Origin: Tetrastigma voinierianum
Lineage: Eukaryota > Streptophyta > Magnoliopsida > Vitales > Vitaceae
DNA length: 64,000 nucleotides
Direction: 5' to 3'
NCBI GenBank assembly: GCA_016808115.1
Contig: JAEQBH010003867.1
Span: forward strand, 310,001 to 374,000
Each line of letters starts with the position of its first letter. Position 1 is the first letter of the stretch. The notes beneath the pieces are model-generated. The model saw only the letters and a program-made list of their open reading frames with translations, was not told the origin of the DNA and did no database searches. Below are positions 54,041 to 64,000 of this stretch, in pieces. The position numbers and the translations under genes were made by a program.

Positions 54041-55196
54041 GATCGCGAACATACGGCTTATAGCGGCTAATTGGCGGGCTCGATCTATGGTGTAAAGTCA
54101 TTAGACATGCCCCCTGAGTCCCACTGTAGTCGACTGAGCCATGTCCCTGACCTCGGCCCATACTCGGCCTCTCGGCTGTCGTGAAATAGTAGGTTTCTTG
54201 TGCGGCTACCACAGGGCGATGTCTTTCACGGCCCATGGTGGGGGTAGGAGGAACAAGCGCATCTGTGCGTGTCAACGATGGCCCCGGGACTATGGTGTCC
54301 CATAGCTCTGGACCTTGCCTCCCGAGGTAATCCGGTCTAGTGTTTAAAGTTGGTGACACCCGAGCACACCTCTTCCTTGGCTGGCTAGGATCCCTGAAGT
54401 GCCTCCCATCTTGGGATGACTGATCCTGGCCTTGTCTCTGAAACCTTTGCGGAGCATAAGTCCTCTGCTTATTTTCCAAGCTAGAAGGAAACTAGTTTTC
54501 CTTCCCCTTTCCACTAACACCCGCATCCCGGATGCTCTTTGCATCATCAGTCTCTCTCTCGATGTCCATAGCTGTCCTGACCATAAAGTCCATATCTTGT
54601 AGAAAAAGACCCACAATCTTACCCCGTATGGACAATTTCAGACCATCCTCAAACTTCCTCACTTTGGCCATATCTGTGGCCACATAATCATCAGCAAAAC
54701 GTGATAATTCAGTGAACTTAGTCACATATTCCAGTACTATCATGGCTCCCTGTCTAAACTCTAGAAACTCTTGAGCCTTGGCATGTCTAGCAGATGCTGG
54801 GAAGAACTTGCTTATGAAGAGCGTACGAAAATCTCCCCATGTCATTGCCTCCAAGTTCGTGGTGGTCTTAACCCAATCCCACTATACCTGGGGTTCTCCC
54901 TCTAGCTAAAATGTTGCTAGTCTGATCCGTGTAGCATCGTAGGTGATTTCCATAGCCTTCAAAACCTTCTCGATCTGTTGGAATCAATGGTCAGCCACCA
55001 GCGGATCCCCCCCTCCCATAAATGTTGGGGGATGATGTGCATTAAACCTTTGGAGCTTTCTCGACCCTCCCTGACCCCCAGCTGCACTAGCCTGTGCAAT
55101 GGTGGCAACTACAGTGCCCATAGCCTCCATAAAGGCCTGTGGGTCAAAAACAGGTGGTGGTTGGCTATTGCTCGTGGAAGACCTCTACGTCCCCAT
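54041..55196 (-). pseudogene. Gypsy-B gag
   Basis: Capsid precursor. The N-terminal part (55196-54860) contains 'FDPQAFMEAMG', 'GGSRKLQRFNAHHPPTFMGG' and 'EITYDATRIRLATF'. It has three stops, each one transition away from the expected Trp or Gln. 54854-54492 is open: 'MTWGDFRTLFISKFFPASAR', 'QEFLEFRQGAMIVLEYVTKF', 'KFEDGLKLSIRGKIVGLF', a typical retrotransposon gag. The Arg/Gln-rich 'RFQRQGQDQSSQDGRHFRDP' follows in 54479-53979, but the CCHC knuckle is not visible. The start is taken at the Met near 55196. Confidence 0.88.
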
Positions 55197-55500
55197 CCTC
55201 AATTTGCCATCTACACATGTCAATTAGCAAGATGAGATTTTTTTCCCCTTAATGATACATAATGTCATCTTATTTCCTTAGTGATACATAATGTCAAACA
55301 CTAGTAAATATCCGTTCCTGGACTATCATGCTTATTTATTTTCCGAACTCCTAAGGTTATGTTCTCTAACCCTAGTGTTCTTAGTTTTCTATATACAACC
55401 TATCATGCATATAATCCATACAATATGTAACTTACATTATGTAACCTGATCACCATATATTGATTCACAAGAATGCCTGATGAATACTTTGATACCAAGC
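55197..55500 (-). promoter_or_regulatory. Gypsy-B leader and Met-type primer site
   Basis: At 55497-55487 the minus strand reads TGGTATCAAAG, close to TGGTATCAGAGC, the initiator tRNA-Met site used by plant chromovirus-type elements. It fixes the 5' LTR border at about 55501. The 300 bp leader up to gag holds no ORF. Confidence 0.78.
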
Positions 55501-55921
55501 TATAGCGTTGATATAAAACATCGAGCCACAGGTAATAACCCAAGCTCAGACTATAACCGTACGTCCCAAAACCCATGCCCACCTAAGCCTCAGTGCACTC
55601 GTGATACATAATCTCCACACTGCTTGACACCTCAAAACCCGAGGGTCCCTTGACAACTCCAGAAAATTTACACTATAGTCCCCTAGGGTGTCAAAGACCT
55701 ACCTATACCCTGTACCAACTCATATTCAATTAGGCATAATTTCTATACCTCTCGTATTTAAAAATAAAAGATAAAACTCCTAACATCAGAAAGAAAGAAC
55801 TTACCCCAATCGAGGAGGTAAAGAATATCTATGATGGAAGCAAACATGAGAGGGTCACAAAGAATAAAAAATGAACAATACACTACTTCCTCCAACTCCT
55901 CATCCTCTTTGTACTCAAAGC
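55501..55921 (-). repeat. Gypsy-B 5' LTR end, truncated and of different sequence
   Basis: In the plus sense it begins TATAGCGTTG, plausibly from TGTAACGC, and contains 'CATCGAGCCACAGGTAATAA' and a GA-rich minus strand. It shows no clear match to the Gypsy-B 3' LTR or to Gypsy-A LTRs. The outer edge is set by the start of Athila/Tat-like sequence and is approximate. Confidence 0.45.
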
Positions 55922-57649
55922 AATTCCTCTTAATAAAATAAAATTTTTAGCAAAAATTTTGTGTTCACTTATGTCTTGATTGATTGGTGTTCTTTGATTA
56001 AATTTCTTTGTTTTATGATTGTCAGTTACAATTTTTGAATAAAGAAGAAAATAGCTACTTGGATTTAATTGTTTATTAGTTGCAGCAAGTTTGGTTGAAA
56101 TGACTTGATTACAATTGTTGGTGTGTTGTGTTGTTTTAAGCTGAATGCATGATCAAATGAACTCTTTTACTTGATTAGAACAACACAACAACAAACCTTA
56201 GAACCAAACAAACCTTTGTAATTGAAATTGTGGTAGGCCTCAATGAATTGGAAAAGGAAGTTACACGTGTAAGCTAGAATGAAGTTTAAGGTTCAGATTT
56301 AAGAAAATGTATTAAATAGACAACACAAATAAGACTTTTGAAACTATTGTATAAACAATAAGGTCAGTGAAAGTCCTAAAAAACAATGTACATGGTTAAA
56401 TAAATTCCTCTTAACAAATTAACTGTGAAGGATTAGGGACATCTTCCGGTTCAATCATACCAAACAGTCCAAGGTCCTAGAACTTGTTAAATTATTAGTC
56501 AAGGCGAAATCCTAGGCAATACCACTAACAAGAAGTGATATAGGCCATCCTTGGAAGTTTGAGTCTTTCAAGCCTACCCTCATAATATGCATAAGCATAT
56601 ACTCTAGTTCCAGATTTGAGCCAAATTGTTTAGTTTCTTCATTTAAACAGCAATTAGAAGCCTAAAACCATCCTTTATTCTAATCCTATAGTAAAGAACC
56701 CTTATTTGCCCAGGTTTTAGGATAGGAACTTCGAAATACATAAAAGGACAAGTTTGGGGGATTGTTATGTTGATTTGAAAGGAAACAAGAATGAAGGATG
56801 GAAAAAGAAAAAAAACAAATGAAGAAATGGAAAAGAATGAAGAGAAGAAGTCAAAATTATAAATTGTCAAATGGGATTAAGTTTTGTCTTGTGGCCTTCC
56901 TCTCTTGAACAATTAAGTTCTTAGGGGTGTTTCAACACTTAGTAATGCCAACTGGTATGAGAGTTGCTAACCCAAAGTTCCGTAAGAGTGGTAGAAAGCC
57001 TAAGAAGACAAGATATTACACTAATCCTAAAAATATTTGACAAGTAAAAGAAAAAAGGGTAGTCTTCAAAGATGGGCACAGAATCATAGAAGGATACATC
57101 AAGGACAAGTTTGGGGGAATATATTTTTTAGAGATTAATATAAAAGAAAAGGATGCAAGATAGAGGCAAAGATACACACTTGAAGAGTGAAAGCTGGGTA
57201 AATTTTTAGCCTAAATTCTCTACTTATCTACCCAATTACCCAAGCCAAACTCTACAAGCCTAAAAGACCTAATGAATCTTCAAGGTGGACTTTGAAGATT
57301 AAAAAGAAAGTATAGTCACTGTGTAGAGTCCCAGAAGATTAGTTAATCCTATCAAGGAGAAAAGGAAAGAAGATCATCACACACTCACATATTAGGATTA
57401 ATTGATTGAATTGTTTGCATTTCAGAAATCATCAGTTTGTTTGTGACAGTGTTTGAAAATTTTTCTTAAGTCCGAGCTAAAAACTAAATGTGAAATTAAG
57501 CTACAACTAACTAGTTTCAATTCAAGTTGCAAAAAATTACAATGCAAAATAGAAAAATGTCCTTAAAAATAAAGCTAATTTGTTTGAGGACAAACAAAAT
57601 CTTATTTTCTTTGCTTAGGGACAAGCAAAACTTTAAGTTTAGGGGAATT
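55922..57649 (+). other. Athila/Tat-type element 2, 3' internal region
   Basis: AT-rich, without pol. It contains 'GGACAAGTTTGGGGGA' twice (56747-56762 and 57101-57116) and the LTR-adjacent 'GGACAAGCAAAACTTTAAG', then TTTAGGGGAA, at 57620-57648. A similar end is found in element 1 (18265-18300, minus). The ORF at 56643-56870 (minus) is a shadow of this A-rich DNA. Confidence 0.7.
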
Positions 57650-59490
57650 TGATGAGTCTTAAACTCATCTATTTTTAATCCATTTTTCTGGCTTGTTTTC
57701 AGTATTTTCAAAGCTGTTTTAATGCAAAATTATGGAATATTTACAAACTTTGTGTTTTGCAGGAGTTAAATAAAAAAGTAGAGATTTCCAGCAAAAAAGA
57801 AGAGAAAAATAGCAATTGTAGCAGTCTATGTCGCGACTGAAATTTGTGTGTCGCGAAAAACTTCCAAGCAATTACCAAAGAAACTGTGTCGCAACAACAT
57901 TTCCTGTGTCGCAATACCATAATCTGATTGTTGACAATTGAGCTAGGTCGCGACATAAGACAACAGTCGCTGACGTAGAACGGGAAACATATGCAAGTCA
58001 CCGGAACAAGATAGTTCAGGTCGCGTATATAATGTCGAATCATAGAATATCCGCTCCCGACAGTAACCCCTCTGCCTATCGCGACATGACTTCCTGGCAA
58101 CATGGAAATGTTTGTCGGTGACGTAAAAGACGTCGGGGTTAAGAAGTTTAGGGCAATTTAATAAGAAAAACTAGGTCGCAACAAAGGCGCTTAATGGGTC
58201 GAACCGACCAAGTCATAACAAGGAGAGTCAATGTTGCACCATACTTCAAGCTGAAAAGGTGTTTTGATGTTGCGGCTATGATCTTCGTCGCGTGAAATCA
58301 CTAAACACGTAAAAGTCTTGGTCTGATAAGGGAATATGGGTCGCCACACATAACCGCCTAAACACGTAAAACCTCATTCGTGCCAAGAAATACGGGCTCG
58401 CGCAGCAAGAAGACAGTCAAGGCGGGAAAGTTGCGTCGCAAACTGTAAAAACTAGGTCGCGATGCAGGGCCATGCCGCATGCGTAAAGTGTCGCCGCGAC
58501 ATAACATATTGTGGTCATGACATGCCACGTCCTCAACATTAAAGTCCGTGTCATGAATCAAAAGTCGAAGTCGCAACAAGGAAATAGGCTAAGTGGTGGC
58601 AAAACTCTGTTGCAACCTAATTTTTGGGTCACAACCGAGATGACAATAATACAAGACAGTGTTGCAACAAGAACCAAAACATAAATGTTATGTCGTGATA
58701 AGAAAAGCTAGGTCGCGACACCAATTTAAAGAAGCAGCTCAACATCACTGTCACGACCAAGAAAACACTGTCGCAACTAAAATCCAAGGAAGAGCACAAG
58801 AAACAGGTCGCGACATACAAACATTTGCCGCAACAAAACCTCCGCAATAAAATTCAAACTCACACGCATGTGTAACTTTCGTGTCGCCATCGAGAAGACA
58901 CCCAGCCTAAAATTTAGTGGATTCATAAAAAGTATCAAGCTGGGGGCTCCAAATTTCTTGTGGTCGAGAATAGAAACGATCGCGGGAAAGCGAGGCGTCA
59001 TTAGCATTGAACGCAACTACAGTACTGGGAGCTATGACTCTTTTGTATTATATTTTTATTTTCTTTTCTTTTTCTTATTTTTCTTTTCTTCATAGATTAG
59101 ATTTAGCGTAGGATTTTTGATTAGTTTACTGGATATGAAACAATAAATTGTAAAGAAGTTTTGAAGTTGAAATTAAATGCTAAAATTCATTTACGATTAG
59201 TGTTTGAATTCAATGAACTCCAAACAAGAGCTGGAAATCATTTCCTTCGCCTTGACGCTGTAGTAAAATTCTTCCATCAGATTTCGCATTCTCAATCCAC
59301 CCTTTGGAGAACGTTAACTTCCCCTCGCAAAGACCCCGATGTTATGGTCTTTTCTACACGATGAGAAGAAAATTTCCTGAGTTAAATGTGAATTTATTTT
59401 AATGGTGTTGTTCGAGCATTAATTGTTCCCAATTTTAGTAGCTTATACTCCATAAGGACTATCGTTCTGTTCTACTCGTGGAGACCTTCA
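57650..59490 (+). repeat. Athila/Tat-type element 2, 3' LTR, cut at 59491
   Basis: It starts TGATGAGTCTTAAACTCATC, matching the LTR start of element 1, and carries many TCGCGAC-type motifs. It breaks off at 59490, where another LTR-like unit begins with TGTCACGCCC. The rest of this LTR may lie beyond 63607, but I could not confirm it. Confidence 0.65.
57826..58830. repeat. Dispersed array of GTCGCGAC/GTCGCAAC motifs
   Basis: Some 20-25 copies of GTCGCGAC, GTCGCAAC or close variants spaced 20-70 bp apart, for example 57830, 57850, 57886, 57909, 57949, 58455, 58702, 58712, 58806. It resembles a more decayed form of the hairpin array in element 1 LTRs. Confidence 0.7.
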
Positions 59491-60276
59491 TGTCACGCCC
59501 GATTCCCCTGGCCCGACCCGGATTGGCGACCTGGAACTGGTTTTCAAAAAGAATCTATACTGACTTTTTACCTGTTTTTTTAAACCCCCAGATTGTACCC
59601 CCAGGGTGACATAAACAATTTCAGGCAACAAAATCATTTATACACACAAAAGAATCACTAATGAGTGGTGTCCATCAAAATTCTATACACACATACTAAG
59701 TCCCATTTATTTATACAAACACTTATACATATTTATGTTTAATACAAACATCAAATATCACTTAAAACAAATGGTTAGTGAGCACCTATCTCCGATGGCC
59801 CGCATCGCTCGTGTGGAATGTCCCCATCCTCTTTATCTCTCTTCAAGACTCATCGATTGAACACCCCGCGGCTAAGCTTCTTTACTACTTTAGTGGGAAC
59901 ATACAGACAAGAACGACCAACAACACCGCTACTATCTTTTTTTACCTTTACTTTTCCTTATGCAATTAACTAAGCCTATCACATGCGGACTTCTAACTCA
60001 TATCATATTATACATGTAGATTTTATCCTTTTTTTATTCCATATCATTTCATCATTGTGATCACAACCATGTGTCATGTCTTTTACAAGTTTCAATTCAT
60101 GTCTTCTACATGTATGGCATGTCAGATCATATTCAAACAACTTATACATCTACAATGGCAAATCGAATACATCAAATCATACTAATTTCATATTGTATCA
60201 AATTAGACTAATATCACTACATATTAATTCTTATCACTATCACGGCCGGCTTACTAATCAACTCCCCTTTTAGCAA

Positions 60277-60530
60277 TTACGCTTCATGATCCTGGGATGC
60301 CCGTTTAAAACATTTTGTTTCTCGTTATATTAAATTCTTCATTTTCAAAGTGTCATGTAATTCGAATCCTCGATTGACCGGCCAAGGGATCCAAGTCGAG
60401 CCTGTTTACTCCGGAGCATTTTCAATCAAAACATTTGGTTTCGTTTTTATTAAATTTTATTTTCAAAAGTGTCACACCAATCCCCCTCGACTTGATCTTT
60501 GGCCATGATCCAAGCCGGGAGCCCAACTTT
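60277..60530. repeat. ~118 bp tandem units
   Basis: Two to three units with 'ATCCAAG(T/C)CG(A/G)GCC', 'TTTACTCCG', 'ACATTTTCAA' and 'TTTTCAAA(A)GTGTCA'. The solo LTR at 7901-10334 has a single unit (about 7985-8110). Confidence 0.72.
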
Positions 60531-60773
60531 ACTCCGACATTTTCAATTATCTTCCAAACATGCTGTTTCAGGTTATTCATTTTAGACTTTAATTACGAAA
60601 GTTGGGCCCCTTTCGGCAAACCCATAACCACTTACAAATTCAAAAGACCCATAACATTCACCTTTAATAAAATACATTTACAAACTTATGCCTTTTTACT
60701 ATGTCCGTAATGTAAAAGATACTTAAACAATACAATTTTTAAATGTCATTTTCGCTTATCGTTTGTGATTCTC

Positions 60774-61430
60774 ACATATATTATAGAAGTTTCCATATTC
60801 ACGACAGATTCACTTGGGGAATCCCGCCTGCTTGTCATTCAAAGAGCAATGTGATTTCACATTCAATCATTACCGGTCTCACATATGGCTATAGTTTCCA
60901 TTCACGACAAATTCACTAAATCGCCTTCGTTTCATTATCCAAGAGCAATGTGATTTCTGCAGATTCAATTATTACCGCCTCACATATGGCTATAGAATGA
61001 CATTCACGATGTGATTAATTGGGAATCCTCGTCATTTGTCATTCAAGAAAATGATTTCTCGCATTCAATTATTACCGTCTCTCACATATGGCTATAGAAG
61101 TTTTACATTCATGATAGATTCACTGGGAATCCCGCCTGTTTGTCATTCAAGAGCAATGTGATTTCGCATTCAATTATTACCAAGCCTCATATATATTATA
61201 GAAGTCGACATTCATGACAGATTCACTTGGGGAATCCTCGCCTTGTTTGCTGTATTCAAGAGCAATGGGACTGATTCACTCATTACCGCCTCACATATGG
61301 CTATAGAAGTCGACATTCACATGCATTCACTTGGGAATCCCACATGTTTGTCATTCCAAAGAGTAATGTGATTTCACATTTAGCAATTATGTTACCTTCA
61401 TGACGACTCAGTTGGTGAATCCTGGCATGC
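60774..61430. repeat. Six ~105 bp tandem units
   Basis: Units hold 'CACATATGGCTATAGAAGT', 'GATTCACTTGGGGAATCC', 'GTCATTCAAGAGCAATGTG' and 'ATTCAATTATTACC'. Unit starts lie near 60774, 60880, 60985, 61085, 61190 and 61291. They vary by small indels. Confidence 0.85.
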
Positions 61431-61674
61431 CTGGCCATTTTATGATACATTTCAAATCAATTTACTTTTATACTACACCACTTGAGGCCTAAATACATGC
61501 ACATGCATATATGTGACAAACATTTCGAATAAACTATAATTCAAATCAATATATATATATACTTATATATATTTCCTTACAAATAGCATTCATAACCCAT
61601 CATAATCACATTTCAATTCCACTCTACTCTCAGATATCTTTCAAAGATATACTCAATCTAGGTACTTATTTTTA

Positions 61675-61880
61675 TATACTCATTCATAAATTCATTTACG
61701 TATACTCATTCACGTATACTCATTCATACACTCATTCATAAATTCATTCACGTATACTCATTCATACACTCATTCATAAATTCATTCATGTATACTCCTT
61801 CATGTATACTCATTCATAAATTTATTTACGTATACTCATTCATACACTCATTCACATATTCATTCATGTATACTCCTATC
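61675..61880. repeat. Short ACTCATTCA-type tandem repeats
   Basis: Repeated 'TACTCATTCA', 'TAAATTCATT' and 'CACGTATACTCATTCA' blocks over about 200 bp. One CACGTGACTCATT copy occurs in the solo LTR (9167). Confidence 0.85.
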
Positions 61881-63607
61881 ATTTGTTATCATTTTCTAGT
61901 TATATGTGATAATAATCATATATCACTTAACCACATTATGTGTTCATGACATATTGCCTCTCATGTTCACAATCATGTTTCAATTTGTTTTCATTTTCAT
62001 TTTCCATAATCATTTTCATGTTTCATGAACACATCTTTACATTTTTCATTTTCTACATTTTCCTCGTTTCATGCCTATTACATATGGCACTTCATATTCT
62101 TGTGAAGTATGATGTATGTGGAATCTCACCTCATTCATATATTCTTATTCCTCTATGAATCTACTTTACTTAGGAATTGGAATCAATCCAATCGGATCAT
62201 CCAAACTAAAGTTATGGCATTTTCAAGCTAAACTAGCCTACACCCGACATACTAGAACAGTTCGTATTACTAATTTTTCTCGGGATCTTAACTTCATGTT
62301 TGACTCTCTAGGTCATTGTACTCTTTAAAGATAAGGTGCTATGGTCTCTATCCCCAACTGGAATCACCTTAACCCAGAGCACCGAAATCTCGTTACGTCC
62401 GGGAACAACTTTACTACTCTATGTTCAAAGCTTGAACCAGAATTTGCTTGCATATACGGTCCACTTTGAGGTTCTTAGGCCACTTAGGGTCAGAATTTGG
62501 AGATGCCTATTCTTTAATTTTGGTTCTCCTGAAGTCTATTCTATACAGCCACTTGAATCACTCAAATCGATAAGAAATGACGTTATGGCCAAAATACTAA
62601 ACTGGTCGAACCGGAAAGGTAATCGTGGTGTACCTCGGTACACCCTAATGTGCACCTAGACAATTGCCAAAATGATCCACAAAGTGTACCGTACATGTTC
62701 AAAGTGTATCGGCACACATCACCCAAATGCCTGTAATGTGTGTTTTTCACCGCATTTTTCCATATTTTGATACCCAATCAACTCTACACTTCAAACACAC
62801 ATCAAAACCATTTCACCACTGAATCTCTTTTCTATTCAATTTATCTTTCAATTACATGTCTTTCTTCAAAATTCTTTCATGAATTCTCCAAACTCATTCT
62901 TAATATGGGTAATAACCATACATAAAACTAAACATGATGATTAGTTAGGCTTGTTCTAAACCCTAACTCACCTTTGCATTGAACTATGAATCCATCCTCA
63001 AAGAGAGGATTTCATATGTTTCTTTGTACTATCTAAGGTCAGACTCCACTTTATCTCAAGAAATCCAAGGTTAAGATGCAATTCTATCAAAACCCTAGCT
63101 TTGGAGATAAGCTATTAACCATACAAAGCCTTAAAGGTCATAGTTCCATACCTTTTTGGAGCTTGGCTTTGCTTGCCCTTCTTCTCCTCTTCCTCTTCTT
63201 CTTCTTCCTTCCTCTCCCTTTCTCTTCTCTCCCTCTCCATCCGTTTTCTTCTTGGAGTACCAAATGTAAGATATTTTGATCTTTCCTCAAGGCCATGTTT
63301 GGCCAAGTCAAAATCCATTTGCTTTAAGTTTTCATAATTGCATTCTTGGTCCCCATTTCTCTTCTATTTCTATTCCATCTTTCTCTATTCGCTTTAAATC
63401 CCATAATCAACTCTTCTAAATTCTAGTTTGGCATAGTATCTTTGGCTTTATTACCCTTGGGTCCTCAAGTGAAATTGACCACTTTACCCTTCTTGTCTCT
63501 AATATTGCTTCCTGCCCTCATTTTATTCCTAAACTATATTTATTTTTAATATACCCTAAACAAGTTCGAAAATCGTTAGGTATATTTCTAAAAGGCACTG
63601 AGTGACA

Positions 63608-64000
63608 CGTAGATGAAGATTCCTCGGTGAGCCTAGATTAGTTATCGATTCAGCGCCACGCAGGGTGATCCGAATCCAACAATATTTATATCCTAAATTC
63701 TCCTACCGCCGTAGCAAAGCCACTCGATATAGCGTTATAGCCTAACCAAGGATGGGTTTCAGATAAACGACTAACAAATACAGGTTCAAACAGAATTTTG
63801 AATCTGATTTCAGAGTTTGCAAAACAGGGGATTGGTCGTTCATCGACCAAAACTAAAATAAGAAAAATGTAAAATAGAACCCCTTGAAGTGTCGACCACC
63901 GGGTTTAGGTTTTAAGGCAAACCAACATGTCCCTGCTTTTTTTCTCATACGGGGATGTATGACATATAGTCATTTCCCTAACTGTATTCATTTACTTAAA
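63608..64000. other. Unassigned right edge
   Basis: No ORF, primer site or polypurine tract recognised. It may be the continuation of the Athila/Tat-type LTR interrupted at 59491. Confidence 0.4.

Larger units (their letters stand above)
33721..55921 (-). mobile_element. Gypsy-B, Ty3/gypsy element with nested insertions
   Basis: Read leftwards from about 55921: 5' LTR-like end (55501-55921), Met-type primer site, gag, protease, RT, RNase H (to 52174), Copia-3 insertion, integrase and C-terminal tail (43190-41875), polypurine tract, and a 3' LTR split by the second TGATTAG element. Pol is close to Gypsy-A. The 3' LTR is of the Gypsy-A type, but the 5' end is not clearly so. Confidence 0.78.
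59491..63607 (-). mobile_element. Large LTR-like unit with tandem arrays
   Basis: 4117 bp, from TGTCACGCCC to ...GAGTGACA, so the ends are inverted repeats (TGTCA/TGACA). It is related to the solo LTR at 7901-10334 but longer, mainly through tandem arrays (60277-60530, 60774-61430, 61675-61880). On the minus strand a GA-rich leader-like run (63160-63270) suggests leftward transcription. It has no coding domain. No TSD is seen, and the right end is uncertain. Confidence 0.6.

Noticed and set aside
54978..55235. Plus-strand ORF of 85 aa
   Set aside because: It is antisense to the Gypsy-B gag N-terminus, which is recognisable on the minus strand.
60774..61430. CRISPR-like array or host centromeric satellite
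   Set aside because: The whole ~105 bp unit is repeated with no variable spacers, there are only six units, and they sit inside an LTR-like unit.
59486..63612. Target-site duplication for the large LTR-like unit
   Set aside because: The flanks CTTCA and CGTAG do not match.

Overview
This 64 kb window is plant nuclear DNA made almost entirely of LTR retrotransposons, many inserted inside one another. The evidence is plant-type Ty1/copia and Ty3/gypsy gag-pol remnants, tRNA-primer sites and polypurine tracts typical of plant elements, several target-site duplications (TSDs), long AT-rich non-coding stretches and simple repeats. I see no host gene, no tRNA or rRNA gene, no CRISPR array and no bacterial-type operon. 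The species cannot be fixed from the sequence. A flowering plant with a repeat-rich genome (dicot or magnoliid) fits best. All coding regions carry stops, frameshifts or lost catalytic residues, so they are given as pseudogenes.

Left nest (1-25 kb). Copia-1 (+) supplies integrase and reverse transcriptase (RT) at 1-1931, and its RNase H tail reappears at 24732-24945. Between them lies Gypsy-A (+, 1932-24731): a 5'-truncated LTR (1932-2948), protease/RT start (3627-4114), the rest of pol (13173-15830), a polypurine tract and a full 3' LTR (22387-24731). Gypsy-A is itself interrupted twice. First, a pol-less 'TGATTAG' element and extra LTR pieces sit in its RT (4115-13172), and that element carries a 2.4 kb solo LTR with a perfect TSD (7901-10334). 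Second, an Athila/Tat-type element (-) sits between pol and the polypurine tract (15871-22325).

Middle (25-33.7 kb). Copia-2 (+, 26257-31606) is structurally complete with TSD AATTC and unusual TATTA...TAATA ends, but its ORFs are decayed. It lies in AT-rich DNA, including a 2.1 kb spacer with no recognisable gene.

Right nest (33.7-64 kb). Gypsy-B (-) runs from a 3' LTR (33721-34648 plus 40662-41782) through integrase (to 43190), RNase H, RT and gag (52174-55196) to a Met-type primer site near 55490. A second TGATTAG element (34649-40661, TSD CCCAT) sits inside its 3' LTR, and Copia-3 (-, 43193-52141) splits its pol between RNase H and integrase. From 55922 a second Athila/Tat-type element (+) follows. 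Its LTR starts at 57650 and is cut at 59491 by a 4.1 kb LTR-like unit full of tandem repeats.

The inferred order of events is Copia-1, then Gypsy-A, then the TGATTAG cluster and the Athila/Tat element, then the solo LTR. In the right nest it is Gypsy-B, then the second TGATTAG element and Copia-3. The most notable signals are primer-site-containing tandem units at the end of the Athila/Tat LTR, tandem CpG-rich hairpins in the same LTR, a perfect 42 bp palindrome in one TGATTAG LTR, the non-canonical Copia-2 ends, and a nest whose two outer borders are both LTR starts in opposite orientation. I do not see a new defence or metabolic system.
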